Positions 16,190-26,200 of a stretch of 64,000 nucleotides of DNA are shown piece after piece. The notes below the pieces were generated by a model. It was not told where the DNA came from, made no database searches, and saw only the letters and a program-made list of their open reading frames with translations. Numbering within the stretch: position 1 is the stretch's first letter; each line of letters starts with the position of its first letter. The stretch covers positions 1 to 64,000 of the forward strand of contig NZ_JYLB01000013.1 in assembly GCF_001042905.1 (NCBI RefSeq), in the 5' to 3' direction. The stretch comes from Pseudomonas lini (GTDB lineage Bacteria; Pseudomonadota; Gammaproteobacteria; Pseudomonadales; Pseudomonadaceae). A program made the position numbers and the translations under genes.

Positions 16190-16254
16190 GGTTTTGCACC
16201 TTACTGACTGGCATTAGCCACAGAGCCCGATAATCCTGATGAGGTGGCAGCTAC

Positions 16255-17928
16255 ATGTATCAGTACGACGACTATGACCGGGCCCTGGTGTTCGAGCGTG
16301 TTGCGCAGTTTCGTGATCAGGTCGAACGCTTCATGGCAGGCGATTTGAGCGAAGAAGAATTCCTGCCCTTGCGTCTGCAGAACGGCCTGTACATGCAAAA
16401 GTATGCCTACATGCTGCGCGTGGCGATTCCCTACGGCACGCTGAGTGCGAAGCAAATGCACATTCTGGCGAGCATTGCGCGGGACTACGATCGTGGCTAC
16501 GGCCACTTCACCACCCGGCAGAACATGCAGTTCAACTGGATCGAACTGGCTCAGGTGCCGGACATCCTCGAACGCCTGGCCGAGGTGGAAATGCACGCGA
16601 TCCAGACCTCCGGCAACTGCGTGCGCAACATCACCACCGAAGCCTTCGCCGGCGTCGCGGCGGACGAGTTGATGGACCCGCGCCCGCTGGCAGAGATCCT
16701 GCGGCAATGGTCGACCATCAACCCGGAATTCCTGTTCCTGCCGCGCAAGTTCAAAATCGCCATCTGCTCGGCGAAGCAGGACCGCGCGGCGATCATGATG
16801 CATGACATCGGCCTTTATCTTTATCGCGATGACAGCGGGCAAATGCTCTTGCGGGTGATCGTTGGCGGCGGCTTGGGACGCACGCCGATCCTCGGTTTGC
16901 AGATTCGCGAAGGCTTGCCGTGGCAGCACCTGCTGTCCTACGTTGAAGCGGTGCTGCGGGTCTATAACCGCCACGGGCGGCGCGATAACAAGTACAAGGC
17001 GCGGATCAAGATTCTGGTCAAGGCGCTGGGTATCGAAGCGTTCGCCAAGGAAGTGGAGGAGGAGTGGCAGCACCTCAAGGACGGTCCGGCGCAGTTGACC
17101 GACGTCGAGTATGAGCGTGTCGCCAGTGCCTTCGTGCCACCCGATTACCGTTCACTGGCCGGCACCGACCTGGACTTCGGCACGCGCCTGGCGGATTACA
17201 CGGCATTCGCCCGTTGGGTGACGCGCAACGTTCAGCCGCACAAAGTGCCGGGTTACGCCAGCGTGGTGCTGTCGACCAAACCGGGCATCGCCGCGCCGCC
17301 GGGGGATGTCACGGCTGAGCAAATGGACGCGGTGGCCCAGTGGTCCGAGCAGTTTGGTTTCGGCGAAATCCGCATCGCCCATGAACAGAACATCGTTTTG
17401 CCGGATGTGCCCAAGGCCGACCTTTACCCACTGTGGTGCCTGGCCTGCGAGCAAGGCCTTGGATGCGCCAACATCGGCTTGCTGACCGACATCATCGCTT
17501 GCCCGGGCGGCGACTTTTGCGCGCTGGCCAACGCCAAATCAATCCCCATTGCACAAGCGATTCAGGCGCGCTTCGAGGATCTGGATTACCTGCATGACCT
17601 GGGCGACATCAGCCTGAATATCTCCGGTTGCATGAACGCCTGCGGCCACCACCACATCGGCAACATCGGCATTCTTGGCGTCGATAAGAACGGCAGCGAG
17701 TGGTACCAGATCACCCTCGGTGGCGCCCAGGGCAAGAACAGTGCATTGGGCAAGGTCATCGGCCCGTCCTTCAGCGCCGCCGAAGTGCCCGAGGTAATCG
17801 AGCGGATCATCGGTACGTTTGTCCGCTACCGGGAGAGCGAGGAGCTGTTCGTCGATACCTTGGCACGCATCGGTCTGGAGCCGTTCAAGGAGCGGGTGTA
17901 CCCGAAAATGCTGGAGGTGTCGGCATGA
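16255..17928 (+). CDS. cysI: Nitrite/sulfite reductase, CysI-type hemoprotein
   Basis: A 557-residue single-chain siroheme/[4Fe-4S] reductase that reduces sulfite to sulfide (or nitrite to ammonia) in the cytoplasm. The cluster-siroheme ligands are visible as ACPGGDFCALA (near residue 420) and SGCMNACGHH (near 460). The N-terminal domain holds the siroheme-binding GHFTTRQNMQFNW. Length matches Pseudomonas CysI. The downstream DUF934 gene overlaps it by four bases. Adjacency to orphan ccoN matches P. aeruginosa PA4130; whether this is the housekeeping sulfite reductase or a second, stress-linked one cannot be decided from the window. Confidence 0.87.
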   Translation: MYQYDDYDRALVFERVAQFRDQVERFMAGDLSEEEFLPLRLQNGLYMQKYAYMLRVAIPYGTLSAKQMHILASIARDYDRGYGHFTTRQNMQFNWIELAQVPDILERLAEVEMHAIQTSGNCVRNITTEAFAGVAADELMDPRPLAEILRQWSTINPEFLFLPRKFKIAICSAKQDRAAIMMHDIGLYLYRDDSGQMLLRVIVGGGLGRTPILGLQIREGLPWQHLLSYVEAVLRVYNRHGRRDNKYKARIKILVKALGIEAFAKEVEEEWQHLKDGPAQLTDVEYERVASAFVPPDYRSLAGTDLDFGTRLADYTAFARWVTRNVQPHKVPGYASVVLSTKPGIAAPPGDVTAEQMDAVAQWSEQFGFGEIRIAHEQNIVLPDVPKADLYPLWCLACEQGLGCANIGLLTDIIACPGGDFCALANAKSIPIAQAIQARFEDLDYLHDLGDISLNISGCMNACGHHHIGNIGILGVDKNGSEWYQITLGGAQGKNSALGKVIGPSFSAAEVPEVIERIIGTFVRYRESEELFVDTLARIGLEPFKERVYPKMLEVSA

Positions 17929-18419
17929 ACAATCTGCTGCGTTTGCAAGACGGCGGCGCCGAGTGGGTGCGCGATGACCCGTGGCAGTTGATTCGTGATG
18001 CTACGGATGAGTTGCCGGCCGGGCCGCTGATATTGCCGCTCCCCCAGTGGCTGGCCCTGAATGCCGACAGGACATCAGCGCTCGAAGGCGTCTGGCTGGG
18101 TCCCAACGACGAAGTGACAAACCTGACCCCGTGGTTTCCCGACCTGCCGCTGATTGCCCTGGACTTCCCGAGTTTTCGCGACGGACGCGCCTACAGCCAA
18201 GCCTATCTGCTGCGTACGCGTTTCGGTTGGCAAGGCGAATTACGCGCGATTGGCGATGTACTGCGCGATCAACTCAGCCACATGCGCCAATGCGGTTTCG
18301 ACAGCTTTGCCGTGCGCGAAGACAAATCCGCCGAAGATGCGCTGAAGGGATTGGCCGGGATGAGCGTGCTTTATGGGCGCTCGGTGATTGAGCCGCGGCC
18401 GTTGTTCAGACGGCGCTGA
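17925..18419 (+). CDS. DUF934 protein, CysI partner
   Basis: A 164-residue member of DUF934, the small family almost always encoded directly after cysI-type reductases in proteobacteria. Recognisable blocks are LALDFPSFRDGRAYSQAYLL at about residues 85-105, the FRDGR being the family signature, and HMRQCGFDSFAVR near 125. The ATG overlaps the cysI stop (ATGA), so the two are coupled. A role as oxidoreductase accessory for the reductase is assumed in annotations but not shown. Confidence 0.82.
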   Translation: MNNLLRLQDGGAEWVRDDPWQLIRDATDELPAGPLILPLPQWLALNADRTSALEGVWLGPNDEVTNLTPWFPDLPLIALDFPSFRDGRAYSQAYLLRTRFGWQGELRAIGDVLRDQLSHMRQCGFDSFAVREDKSAEDALKGLAGMSVLYGRSVIEPRPLFRRR

Positions 18420-18438
18420 ATTTTGAGCGACGAAAATC

Positions 18439-18532
18439 CTGTGGGAGCGTGGCTTGCCCGCGAAGAATACACCGCGGTTTTTCAGGTATTACGCGTCATC
18501 GTTCTTCGCGGGCAAGCCTCGCTCCCACAGGG
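18439..18532. repeat. REP pair, family A variant
   Basis: Arms read GTGGGAGCGTGGCTTGCCCG and CGGGCAAGCCTCGCTCCCAC. This is a subtype with CCCGCGAAG in place of CTCGCGAAG, also seen at 61754-61845. Confidence 0.88.
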
Positions 18533-18595
18533 ATCTCTCTTGCCTGGGTATTTTTGCTTGGGCCAATGATGGCATTTTGATAGAGTCCGCGCTTC

Positions 18596-19594
18596 ATGAG
18601 GAGTCAGCAAAGAAAGGAGTCTGGTTTGAGCGTGGGCAAGAAGATTTTAGGGCTGATGGCGTTGTTACTGATGGCGGCCCTGTGGGGCAGTTACTTTTAT
18701 GTGTTCAAAGAGAACCGTAACGGCCAACTCGGGGAGACGTTCAGCAGCTACGCCTGGTGTGGCACGCCGCCGGCCAGCGATGCCACCGGCTCGGGCAAGG
18801 ACCGACTGTCGCTGCACATCACCAACAACGTTCATGGCGAGTTCATGCTCTCGGGCGCGGTGATCGTCTCCGAGCGAACCTTTGATCGTTATGACCTGGG
18901 CCGCAACGAACTGCGGCTGCGCATGGAGCCCATGCAGTGGTCCTACGGCATTGCGCCGATTCTCATGGAACAGGTCAAGATCAAACCCCTGAGCCGCAAC
19001 CTGTCTTCGACCAACAAAAGTGCCTACGCGGAACTTGAGTCCAGACCCATCGGCGTCCAGGGGCGGTCGACGGACTTTCCGTTCGACACCTATCGCTACG
19101 GCTACAAACCGGTGCTGTACTACCTCAAGGGCAACGAACGCATCGACCTGAAGTTCAGGAACATCACCACGAGCATGGAGATGTCCAACACCTTTACGCC
19201 GATCCAGAAGTACAACCGCGTCGAGTACATCAACGAGAAGAATTCGTTGATTCGCGAGGAAGACTACAAGCCCTACAGCGCCAACGAATGCGCATTCAGC
19301 GTCGAGCGCAAGGGCTCGTTCAAGGTGATTGTGCTGCTGTTGTTGCTGGTGATGTGCCTGCCGCTGCTGCATGTGTTTTATCGCGACGAGCCGGGCATCG
19401 ATTTTCTCGCGACGTTGGTGAGTATCGGTGCGATCCGGGTGTTTCTGGTGGGGCCATTGAACGACTTCCAGCTGTACACCATCGACTTCCTGTTTGCCGC
19501 GGTGATTATCCTGGTGGGCACGGTGTCGCTGATCAAGGCGATGCGGGCCAATAGTCGGCGGGAGTTGGCCGCGAAAAGCGGGTCTTCTTGGTGA
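18596..19594 (+). CDS. Membrane protein, probable DUF4436
   Basis: A protein of up to 332 residues with one N-terminal membrane helix (about 15-38), a roughly 200-residue extracytoplasmic domain containing FPFDTYRYGY, and three C-terminal helices (about 242-262, 272-288, 296-315). This topology and the PFD-x-Y element fit DUF4436, but I am not certain. The ATG at 18596 lacks a ribosome binding site. A TTG at 18626 has AAGGAG five bases before it and is probably the real start. No operon partner. Function unknown. Confidence 0.65.
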   Translation: MRSQQRKESGLSVGKKILGLMALLLMAALWGSYFYVFKENRNGQLGETFSSYAWCGTPPASDATGSGKDRLSLHITNNVHGEFMLSGAVIVSERTFDRYDLGRNELRLRMEPMQWSYGIAPILMEQVKIKPLSRNLSSTNKSAYAELESRPIGVQGRSTDFPFDTYRYGYKPVLYYLKGNERIDLKFRNITTSMEMSNTFTPIQKYNRVEYINEKNSLIREEDYKPYSANECAFSVERKGSFKVIVLLLLLVMCLPLLHVFYRDEPGIDFLATLVSIGAIRVFLVGPLNDFQLYTIDFLFAAVIILVGTVSLIKAMRANSRRELAAKSGSSW

Positions 19595-19769
19595 TTCTGT
19601 AGAGCGAGGCTTGTCCGCGAAGGGGCCTTTGAATATTGCCGCGATCACTTCAACGGCTACGGCAATAGATGAATATTGTATGTTTTGATAACAAAACGCC
19701 GAGCATTGGCTATACCTGTAATTCCCCTACGCAATATTGTTGCCCGGCCTTCTGACAGGAGTTACAAGC

Positions 19770-20441
19770 ATGAAGCTTGCGTTAATGATGAGCACACTGT
19801 GCATCGCCTCTATCGGGGTGGTGGGTTGCTCCAGCAAAGTCGTTGAGCCCGACCAGTATTCCGGCTTTCTCAAGGACTACAGTCAGCTCAAGGAAGCCAA
19901 GTCGCCATCAGGCGCCGTGGTGATGCGCTGGATGGACCCCAAGCTCGATGTCAATAAATTCACCAGTGTCTACATCGAGCCGACTCAGCTTTATCCCAAA
20001 CCACAACCGACGGTGAAAATCCCTCAGACCACACTGAACGGCATCACCAGTTACTACGATCAGGCGCTCAAACGCGAAGTGGGTAAATCCCTGCCATTGG
20101 CCTCCGGCCCTGGCCCTGGCGTTATGGTGGTGCGTGCGGCGATCACTGCCGTCAGTAGCAAGACCGAAGGCCTCAAGCCTTATGAAGTCATCCCGATTGC
20201 CCTGGTGGCGGCGGCAGTCAGCACTGCGACCGGCATTCGCGACCAGGAAACCGATCTGGCCACCGAAGCGGTGTTTCTCGATGGCGGCAACAACAAAGTC
20301 ATCGCCCAAGTCGTGCGCAAGGGCACCGGCAAACCGCTGGAAAACGTAGATCAGGTGATGAAGCCCAATGACGTGAAAAACGTGATCGATGGCTGGGCGT
20401 CGGATCTGCATCAGTCGTATCTGAAGCTCAAGTCCAAGTAA
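19770..20441 (+). CDS. DUF3313 family lipoprotein
   Basis: A 223-residue lipoprotein. The ATG at 19770 has ACAGGAG eight bases upstream and opens a signal peptide ending in the lipobox VVGC (cysteine at 20). The mature protein matches DUF3313, with SGFLKDYSQLKE at its start, a KFTSVYIEP block near residue 70 and a C-terminal WASDLHQSYLKLKS. It should be anchored to the inner leaflet of the outer membrane or to the inner membrane. No biochemical role is known. It stands alone, followed by a REP pair. Confidence 0.82.
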   Translation: MKLALMMSTLCIASIGVVGCSSKVVEPDQYSGFLKDYSQLKEAKSPSGAVVMRWMDPKLDVNKFTSVYIEPTQLYPKPQPTVKIPQTTLNGITSYYDQALKREVGKSLPLASGPGPGVMVVRAAITAVSSKTEGLKPYEVIPIALVAAAVSTATGIRDQETDLATEAVFLDGGNNKVIAQVVRKGTGKPLENVDQVMKPNDVKNVIDGWASDLHQSYLKLKSK

Positions 20442-20463
20442 TGCGGCGGGGCTGAGGGCCTCA

Positions 20464-20557
20464 TCGCGAGCAAGCCCGCTCCCACATTCGATCTCCAGTG
20501 TTCACGAATAGTGTGTTCACAGCAGATCAAATGTGGGAGCGGGCTTGCTCGCGAAAG
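20464..20557. repeat. REP pair, family A, outward arrangement
   Basis: Here the inverse arm comes first (TCGCGAGCAAGCCCGCTCCC) and the forward arm GTGGGAGCGGGCTTGCTCGC second, with GTGTTCAC direct repeats in the spacer. The same arrangement with similar spacer text is at 34241-34333. Confidence 0.88.
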
Positions 20558-20593
20558 CGGTCGTTCAGGCGTAGGAGGTGTATCAGGTGTGCT

Positions 20594-21019
20594 TCAGAGC
20601 TTCTTCGCCTGCGCACGCACCCGTTCTTCCTGCTCGCGCAACTGCGGTGTGAACTCGGCACCAAAGTCTTCGGCCTCGTACACCTGGCGAATCTCGATCT
20701 CGGCCTCCGTCCCCGGCATCGGATTGGGGCAGCGCTTGACCCACTCGATCGCTTCCTCTTTCGACTTCACCTGCCATATCCAATAGCCGGCGATCAGCTC
20801 CTTGGTTGCGGCGAACGGGCCGTCGATCACCGTGCGCTGGTCACCCGAAAAACGTACGCGGGCGCCTTTGCTGCTGGGCTGCAGGCCGTCGCAATCGATA
20901 AGAATGCCGGCCTTGGCCAGTTCCTCGTTAAAATTGCCCATCGAGGTCATCAGTTCTTCGCTGGGCATCACACCGGCCTCGGAATCCGGGCTGGCTTTCA
21001 CAATGATCATGAATCGCAT
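20594..21019 (-). CDS. YciI family protein
   Basis: A 141-residue protein of the YciI-like/DGPF family. Key features are the start MRFMIIVKASPDSEAG, the central VIDGPFAATKELIAGYW (the DGPF motif with the TKE that follows) and IEWVKRCPNP. Family members are small ferredoxin-like dimers, often assigned as dehydratase-like or ECF-associated, without firm activity. The ATG at 21019 has GCGGAGA upstream. No operon partner here, and no ECF sigma gene next to it. Confidence 0.83.
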   Translation of the reverse strand: MRFMIIVKASPDSEAGVMPSEELMTSMGNFNEELAKAGILIDCDGLQPSSKGARVRFSGDQRTVIDGPFAATKELIAGYWIWQVKSKEEAIEWVKRCPNPMPGTEAEIEIRQVYEAEDFGAEFTPQLREQEERVRAQAKKL

Positions 21020-21276
21020 GGTCTTGTCTCCGCTGGATTTGAGTGACTCGCTGTCTAGTCGAATAGCGACGGGCCAAATCGACAACGCGGCCAATGGAAA
21101 ATCGCCTCGCTCCCACAAGCTTATGCAGTGTTAGTAAGTTTTGTTGAAACGCGTGTATCCAGTTTTGTGCGACGACATATCACAATTTGTATCTGGGCAT
21201 AGGTCGCCAGACCATTTCGTGGTTAACTTCGGCCTCGTCAAAATTCTCTACATCAACGTTCAGAAGGACTCCGTTC

Positions 21277-21777
21277 ATGGCTCAAGTCACTCTTAAAGGC
21301 AACCCGGTTCAAGTCAACGGCCAGTTGCCACAAGCCGGTTCCCAGGCGCCAGCCTTTTCCCTGGTTGCCGGCAATCTGTCCGACGTGACCCTGGCGAGCT
21401 TCGCCGGCAAGCGCAAAGTGTTGAACATCTTCCCAAGCATCGACACCCCGACCTGCGCTACCTCCGTGCGCAAGTTCAACGCCCAGGCCAATGACATCGC
21501 CAACACCGTAGTGCTGTGCATCTCCGCTGACCTGCCGTTCGCCCAAGCTCGTTTCTGCGGCGCCGAAGGCCTGGAAAACGTCCAGAACCTGTCGACCCTG
21601 CGCGGTGCCGAGTTCATCGAGAACTACGGCGTGGCGATTGCCGATGGCCCGCTCAAAGGCCTGACCGCCCGTGCCGTCGTGGTGCTGGACGAAAACGACA
21701 AGGTCCTGCACAGCGAACTGGTCAAGGAAATCGCTGAAGAGCCGAACTACGACGCAGCACTTGCCGTTCTGAAGTAA
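21277..21777 (+). CDS. tpx: Thiol peroxidase
   Basis: A 166-residue atypical 2-Cys peroxiredoxin that reduces hydroperoxides using thioredoxin. The peroxidatic cysteine C60 lies in SIDTPTCATS and the resolving cysteine C94 in ARFCGAEG, the spacing typical of Tpx. The ATG at 21277 follows AGAAGGA. The frame is open 90 bases further upstream, but that part has no Tpx character. The gene is monocistronic and is closed by a strong intrinsic terminator at 21797. Confidence 0.94.
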   Translation: MAQVTLKGNPVQVNGQLPQAGSQAPAFSLVAGNLSDVTLASFAGKRKVLNIFPSIDTPTCATSVRKFNAQANDIANTVVLCISADLPFAQARFCGAEGLENVQNLSTLRGAEFIENYGVAIADGPLKGLTARAVVVLDENDKVLHSELVKEIAEEPNYDAALAVLK

Positions 21778-21796
21778 GCGAAGTTTACAATTGTTA

Positions 21797-21823
21797 ACGG
21801 CCTGGCCCTGTCCAGGCCGTTTT
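21797..21823 (+). terminator. Rho-independent terminator of tpx
   Basis: Nine-base perfect stem ACGGCCTGG / CCAGGCCGT with loop CCCTGT, followed by TTTCATTT, 20 bp after the tpx stop. Confidence 0.85.
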
Positions 21824-21956
21824 CATTTGTGCTTCAGTGTCTTAGATAAATCTTCTGTTACGTAAGCCAAAGGTAAATTGCCGGTAAAGGCGCTTTGCTT
21901 AATACCCGCCAGTGCTTATCGTTCAGCCTCCTGTAGAAAGAAGCTTCACGCGCCCA

Positions 21957-23273
21957 ATGGTTGATCATTCCATGCAATCCTCCGCTTCCCGCAATCCTCG
22001 TCGCTGGCTGTTCGGCCTGCTTGTCCTGTTGGTCATCGCTGGCCTGTGCTGGAAATTCTGGCCCGCAGGTAGCAGCCCGAAGGAGGGCGCAGGGCAGAAA
22101 GCCGTTGCCGGGCATACAGGCCGGTCGGGGGGGATGCGTCCGGGGTTCGGCGGGGCGAGCGGGCCGGTGCCGGTGCGCGTGGCGCCGGCGGTCAAAGGCG
22201 ATTTCCCGCTGTATTACAAGGCGCTGGGCACCGTGACCGCGCTGAACACCATTAACGTGCGCAGTCGTGTTGGCGGTGAATTGATCAAGATTTCGTTCGA
22301 AGAAGGGCAAATGGTCAAGGCGGGCGACCTGCTGGCCGAGATCGATCCGCGTCCTTACCAGAACGCCTTGCTCCAGGCCGAAGGCACCTTGCTGCAGAAT
22401 CAGGCACAACTGAAGAATGCTCAGGTCGATGTCGAGCGCTATCGCGGCTTGTACCGCGAAGACAGTATCGCCAAGCAAACCCTCGATACTGCCGAAGCAT
22501 TGGTCGGCCAGTACCTGGGCACGGTAAAGACCAATCAGGCGGCGGTCAACGATGCCAAGCTCAACCTTGAATTCACCAAAATCCGCGCACCGATCGCCGG
22601 GCGTGTGGGCCTGCGTCAGCTGGACGTCGGCAACCTTGTGGCGGCGAACGACACCACGGCGCTGGTGATCATCACCCAGACTCAACCGATCAGCGTGGCG
22701 TTCACCTTGCCGGAAAACAGCCTGGACACCGTGCTGGCGCGCTATCGCACCGGCGCCAAACTGCCCGCTGAAGCCTGGGATCGTGGTGACACCAAACTGC
22801 AGGCCACTGGCGTGTTGCAGAGCCTGGACAACCAGATCGACGTCACCACCGGCACCCTGAAATTCAAGGCTCGCTACGAGAACCGCGATCAAGCGCTGTT
22901 CCCTAATCAATTCGTCAATGTCCACTTGCTGGCCGACACCCTCAAAGGCGTGGTGCTTGCGCCCTCGGCGGCGATCCAGTTCGGCACCAACGGCACGTTC
23001 GTCTATGCCATGGACGGTGACAAGAAGGTCACCATCCGCCAGTTGAAAGTCGGCGCCAGTGACGGTGACAACACGGTGATCACCGAAGGCCTGGCCGCTG
23101 GTGATCGGGTGGTGCTGGAAGGCACCGACCGCCTGAAAGAAGGCAGCGAAGTGGAGGTCGTCAACGACAGCAAGGATGTACCGACCACCCCGACCGAACA
23201 CCTGCAAGGCAAGTCGGCCGCCACTGCACCTGACGCGACGGCCACCGACAAGGCGAAAAAGGGCGGCGCATGA
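21957..23273 (+). CDS. muxA: RND efflux membrane fusion protein MuxA (MdtA)
   Basis: A 438-residue periplasmic adaptor of a two-pump RND system. One N-terminal membrane anchor (about residues 15-35), then the lipoyl and hairpin regions (VRSRVGGELIKISFEEGQMV near 105) and beta-barrel domain, with a hydrophilic Ala/Thr-rich tail. MdtA-family members bridge the paired pumps MuxB/MuxC to the outer-membrane channel OpmB. I chose the ATG at 21957; one at 21972 is possible. It overlaps muxB by four bases. In P. aeruginosa MuxABC-OpmB exports novobiocin, macrolides and aztreonam-type drugs. Confidence 0.9.
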   Translation: MVDHSMQSSASRNPRRWLFGLLVLLVIAGLCWKFWPAGSSPKEGAGQKAVAGHTGRSGGMRPGFGGASGPVPVRVAPAVKGDFPLYYKALGTVTALNTINVRSRVGGELIKISFEEGQMVKAGDLLAEIDPRPYQNALLQAEGTLLQNQAQLKNAQVDVERYRGLYREDSIAKQTLDTAEALVGQYLGTVKTNQAAVNDAKLNLEFTKIRAPIAGRVGLRQLDVGNLVAANDTTALVIITQTQPISVAFTLPENSLDTVLARYRTGAKLPAEAWDRGDTKLQATGVLQSLDNQIDVTTGTLKFKARYENRDQALFPNQFVNVHLLADTLKGVVLAPSAAIQFGTNGTFVYAMDGDKKVTIRQLKVGASDGDNTVITEGLAAGDRVVLEGTDRLKEGSEVEVVNDSKDVPTTPTEHLQGKSAATAPDATATDKAKKGGA

Positions 23274-26200
23274 ACATCTCGCGGCTGTTCATCCTTCGCC
23301 CGGTCGCCACGACCCTGAGCATGCTGGCGATTATTCTGGCCGGCGTGATCGCTTATCGGCTGCTGCCAGTGTCGGCATTGCCCCAGGTCGACTACCCGAC
23401 CATTCGCGTCATGACGCTCTATCCCGGCGCCAGCCCGGATGTCATGACCAGCGCCGTGACTGCGCCGCTGGAGCGTCAGTTCGGGCAGATGCCCGGCCTG
23501 ACCCAGATGGCGTCCACCAGTTCTGGCGGCGCCTCGGTGCTGACCCTGCGTTTCAGCCTCGACATCAACATGGACGTCGCCGAGCAGCAAGTGCAGGCGG
23601 CGATCAACGCCGCGACCAATTTGCTGCCCAAGGATTTGCCGGCACCGCCGGTGTACAACAAGGTCAACCCGGCGGACACCCCGGTGCTGACCCTGGCTAT
23701 CACCTCCAAGACTATGCTGTTGCCCAAACTCAATGATTTGGTCGACACGCGCATGGCGCAGAAAATCGCCAAAATCAGCGGCGTCGGCATGGTCAGCATT
23801 GCCGGCGGCCAGCGTCAGGCGGTGCGCATCAAGGTCAATCCCGAGGCCCTGGCGGCCAATGGCCTGAACCTGTCGGACGTGCGCACCCTGATTGGCGCCT
23901 CCAACGTCAATCAACCCAAGGGCAACTTTGACGGCCCGACCCGGGTGTCGATGCTCGACGCCAACGACCAACTGACGTCACCCAAGGACTACGCCAACCT
24001 GATCCTCGCCTACGCTAACGGCGCGCCGTTGCGACTCAAGGACGTGGCGGAGATCGTCGATGGTGCCGAGAACGAACGTCTGGCAGCGTGGGCCAATGAA
24101 AATCAGGCGGTGCTGCTGAACATCCAGCGCCAGCCCGGCGCCAACGTCATTGAAGTGGTCGACCGGATCAAGGCCTTGCTGCCAAGCATCACCGACAACC
24201 TGCCGGCCGGTCTCGACGTCACGGTACTCACCGACCGCACCCAGACCATCCGCGCCTCGGTCACCGACGTGCAACACGAACTGCTGATCGCCATCGCGCT
24301 GGTGGTGATGGTCACATTCCTGTTCCTGCGGCGGGCCAGCGCCACGATCATTCCGTCGGTGGCCGTGCCGCTGTCGTTGATCGGCACCTTCGGCGTGATG
24401 TACCTCGCGGGGTTCTCGGTCAATAACCTGACCCTGATGGCGCTGACCATCGCCACCGGTTTTGTGGTGGACGATGCGATCGTCATGCTGGAGAACATTT
24501 CCCGATATATCGAAGAGGGTGACAGCCCGCTGCAAGCCGCGCTCAAGGGCGCCAAGCAGATTGGCTTCACCCTGATTTCCCTGACGCTGTCGCTGATTGC
24601 GGTACTGATTCCGCTGCTGTTCATGGCCGACGTGGTGGGGCGCTTGTTCCGCGAGTTTGCGATCACTCTGGCGGTGGCGATCCTGATTTCCCTTGTCGTC
24701 TCCCTGACCCTGACGCCAATGATGTGCGCGCGGCTGCTCAAGCGTGAACCCAAGGAAGCAGAACAGGGCCGGTTTTACCGCTCCAGTGGCGCCGCAATTG
24801 ATTGGATGATCGCGGCTTACGGGCGTAAGTTAAAGTGGGTTCTCAAGCACCAGCCGCTGACCTTGATGGTGGCCATCGGTACGCTGGCCTTGACCGTGTT
24901 CCTGTACATGGTGGTGCCCAAGGGCTTCTTCCCGGTGCAGGACACCGGGGTGATCCAGGGGATTTCCGAAGCGCCACAGTCGATTTCCTTCGCGGCGATG
25001 AGCGAGCGGCAGCAGGAACTGGCCAAGGTAATCCTCGCCGATCCGGCGGTCGAAAGCCTGTCGTCCTACATCGGGGTCGATGGCGACAACTCGACGCTGA
25101 ACAGCGGTCGGCTGCTGATCAACCTCAAATCCCACAGCCAACGCGACCTGAGCGCCACCGAAGTGATTGCGCGTCTGCAACCGGCGCTGGACAAGCTGAT
25201 CGGCATTCGCCTGTTCATGCAGCCGGTGCAGGACCTGACCATCGAGGATCGTGTCAGCCGCACGCAGTACCAGTTCAGTATGTCCTCGCCGGATTCCGAG
25301 TTGCTCAGCCTGTGGAGCGGGCGTCTGGTGGAAGCCCTGGCCCAGCGGACTGAGCTGACTGACGTTGCCAGCGATTTGCAGGACAAGGGCTTGCAGGTTT
25401 ATCTGGTGATCGACCGCGATGCGGCGTCGCGGGTCGGCGTATCGGTGTCGAACATCACCGACGCGCTGTATGACGCCTTCGGTCAGCGGCAGATTTCCAC
25501 CATCTACACCCAGGCCAGCCAATACCGCGTGGTGCTGCAATCGCAGTCCGGCGAGAAGATCGGCCCGGATGCGCTGAACCAGATTCACGTCAAGACCACC
25601 GATGGCGGTCAGGTGCGCCTGTCCAGCCTGGCGCATATCGAGGAGCGTCAGGCGCAACTGGCGATCACTCACATCGGCCAGTTCCCGGCGGTGATGATGT
25701 CCTTCAACCTGGCGCCCGGCGTGGCACTGGGGCATGCGGTGGAGATCATCGATCAGGTGCAGAAAGACATCGGCATGCCAATCGGCGTGCAGACCCAGTT
25801 CCAGGGCGCGGCCGAAGCGTTCCAGGCGTCGCTGTCGAGCACCTTGCTGCTGATTCTGGCGGCGGTGGTGACCATGTACATCGTGCTCGGCGTGCTCTAC
25901 GAGAGCTACATTCACCCGATCACCATTCTTTCGACCTTGCCCTCGGCGGCAGTCGGCGCCTTGCTGGCGTTGCTGCTGAGCGGCAATGACCTGGGGATGA
26001 TCGCGATCATCGGCATCATCCTGCTGATCGGTATCGTGAAAAAGAACGCGATCATGATGATCGACTTCGCCCTCGAGGCGGAACGCAACCAAGGCATGGA
26101 CCCGCAAACCGCGATCTATCAGGCAGCGCTGTTGCGCTTCCGGCCGATTCTGATGACCACCTTGGCCGCGTTGTTCGGCGCGGTGCCGTTGATGCTGGCC

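Larger units (their letters stand above)
15823..16254. other. Divergent ccoN/cysI control region
   Basis: A 432-bp region between two divergent operons. It contains two TCTGAT(A/C)CG motifs, one reading toward each gene, and a family A REP pair inserted on the cysI side. No gene is seen. Confidence 0.6.
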
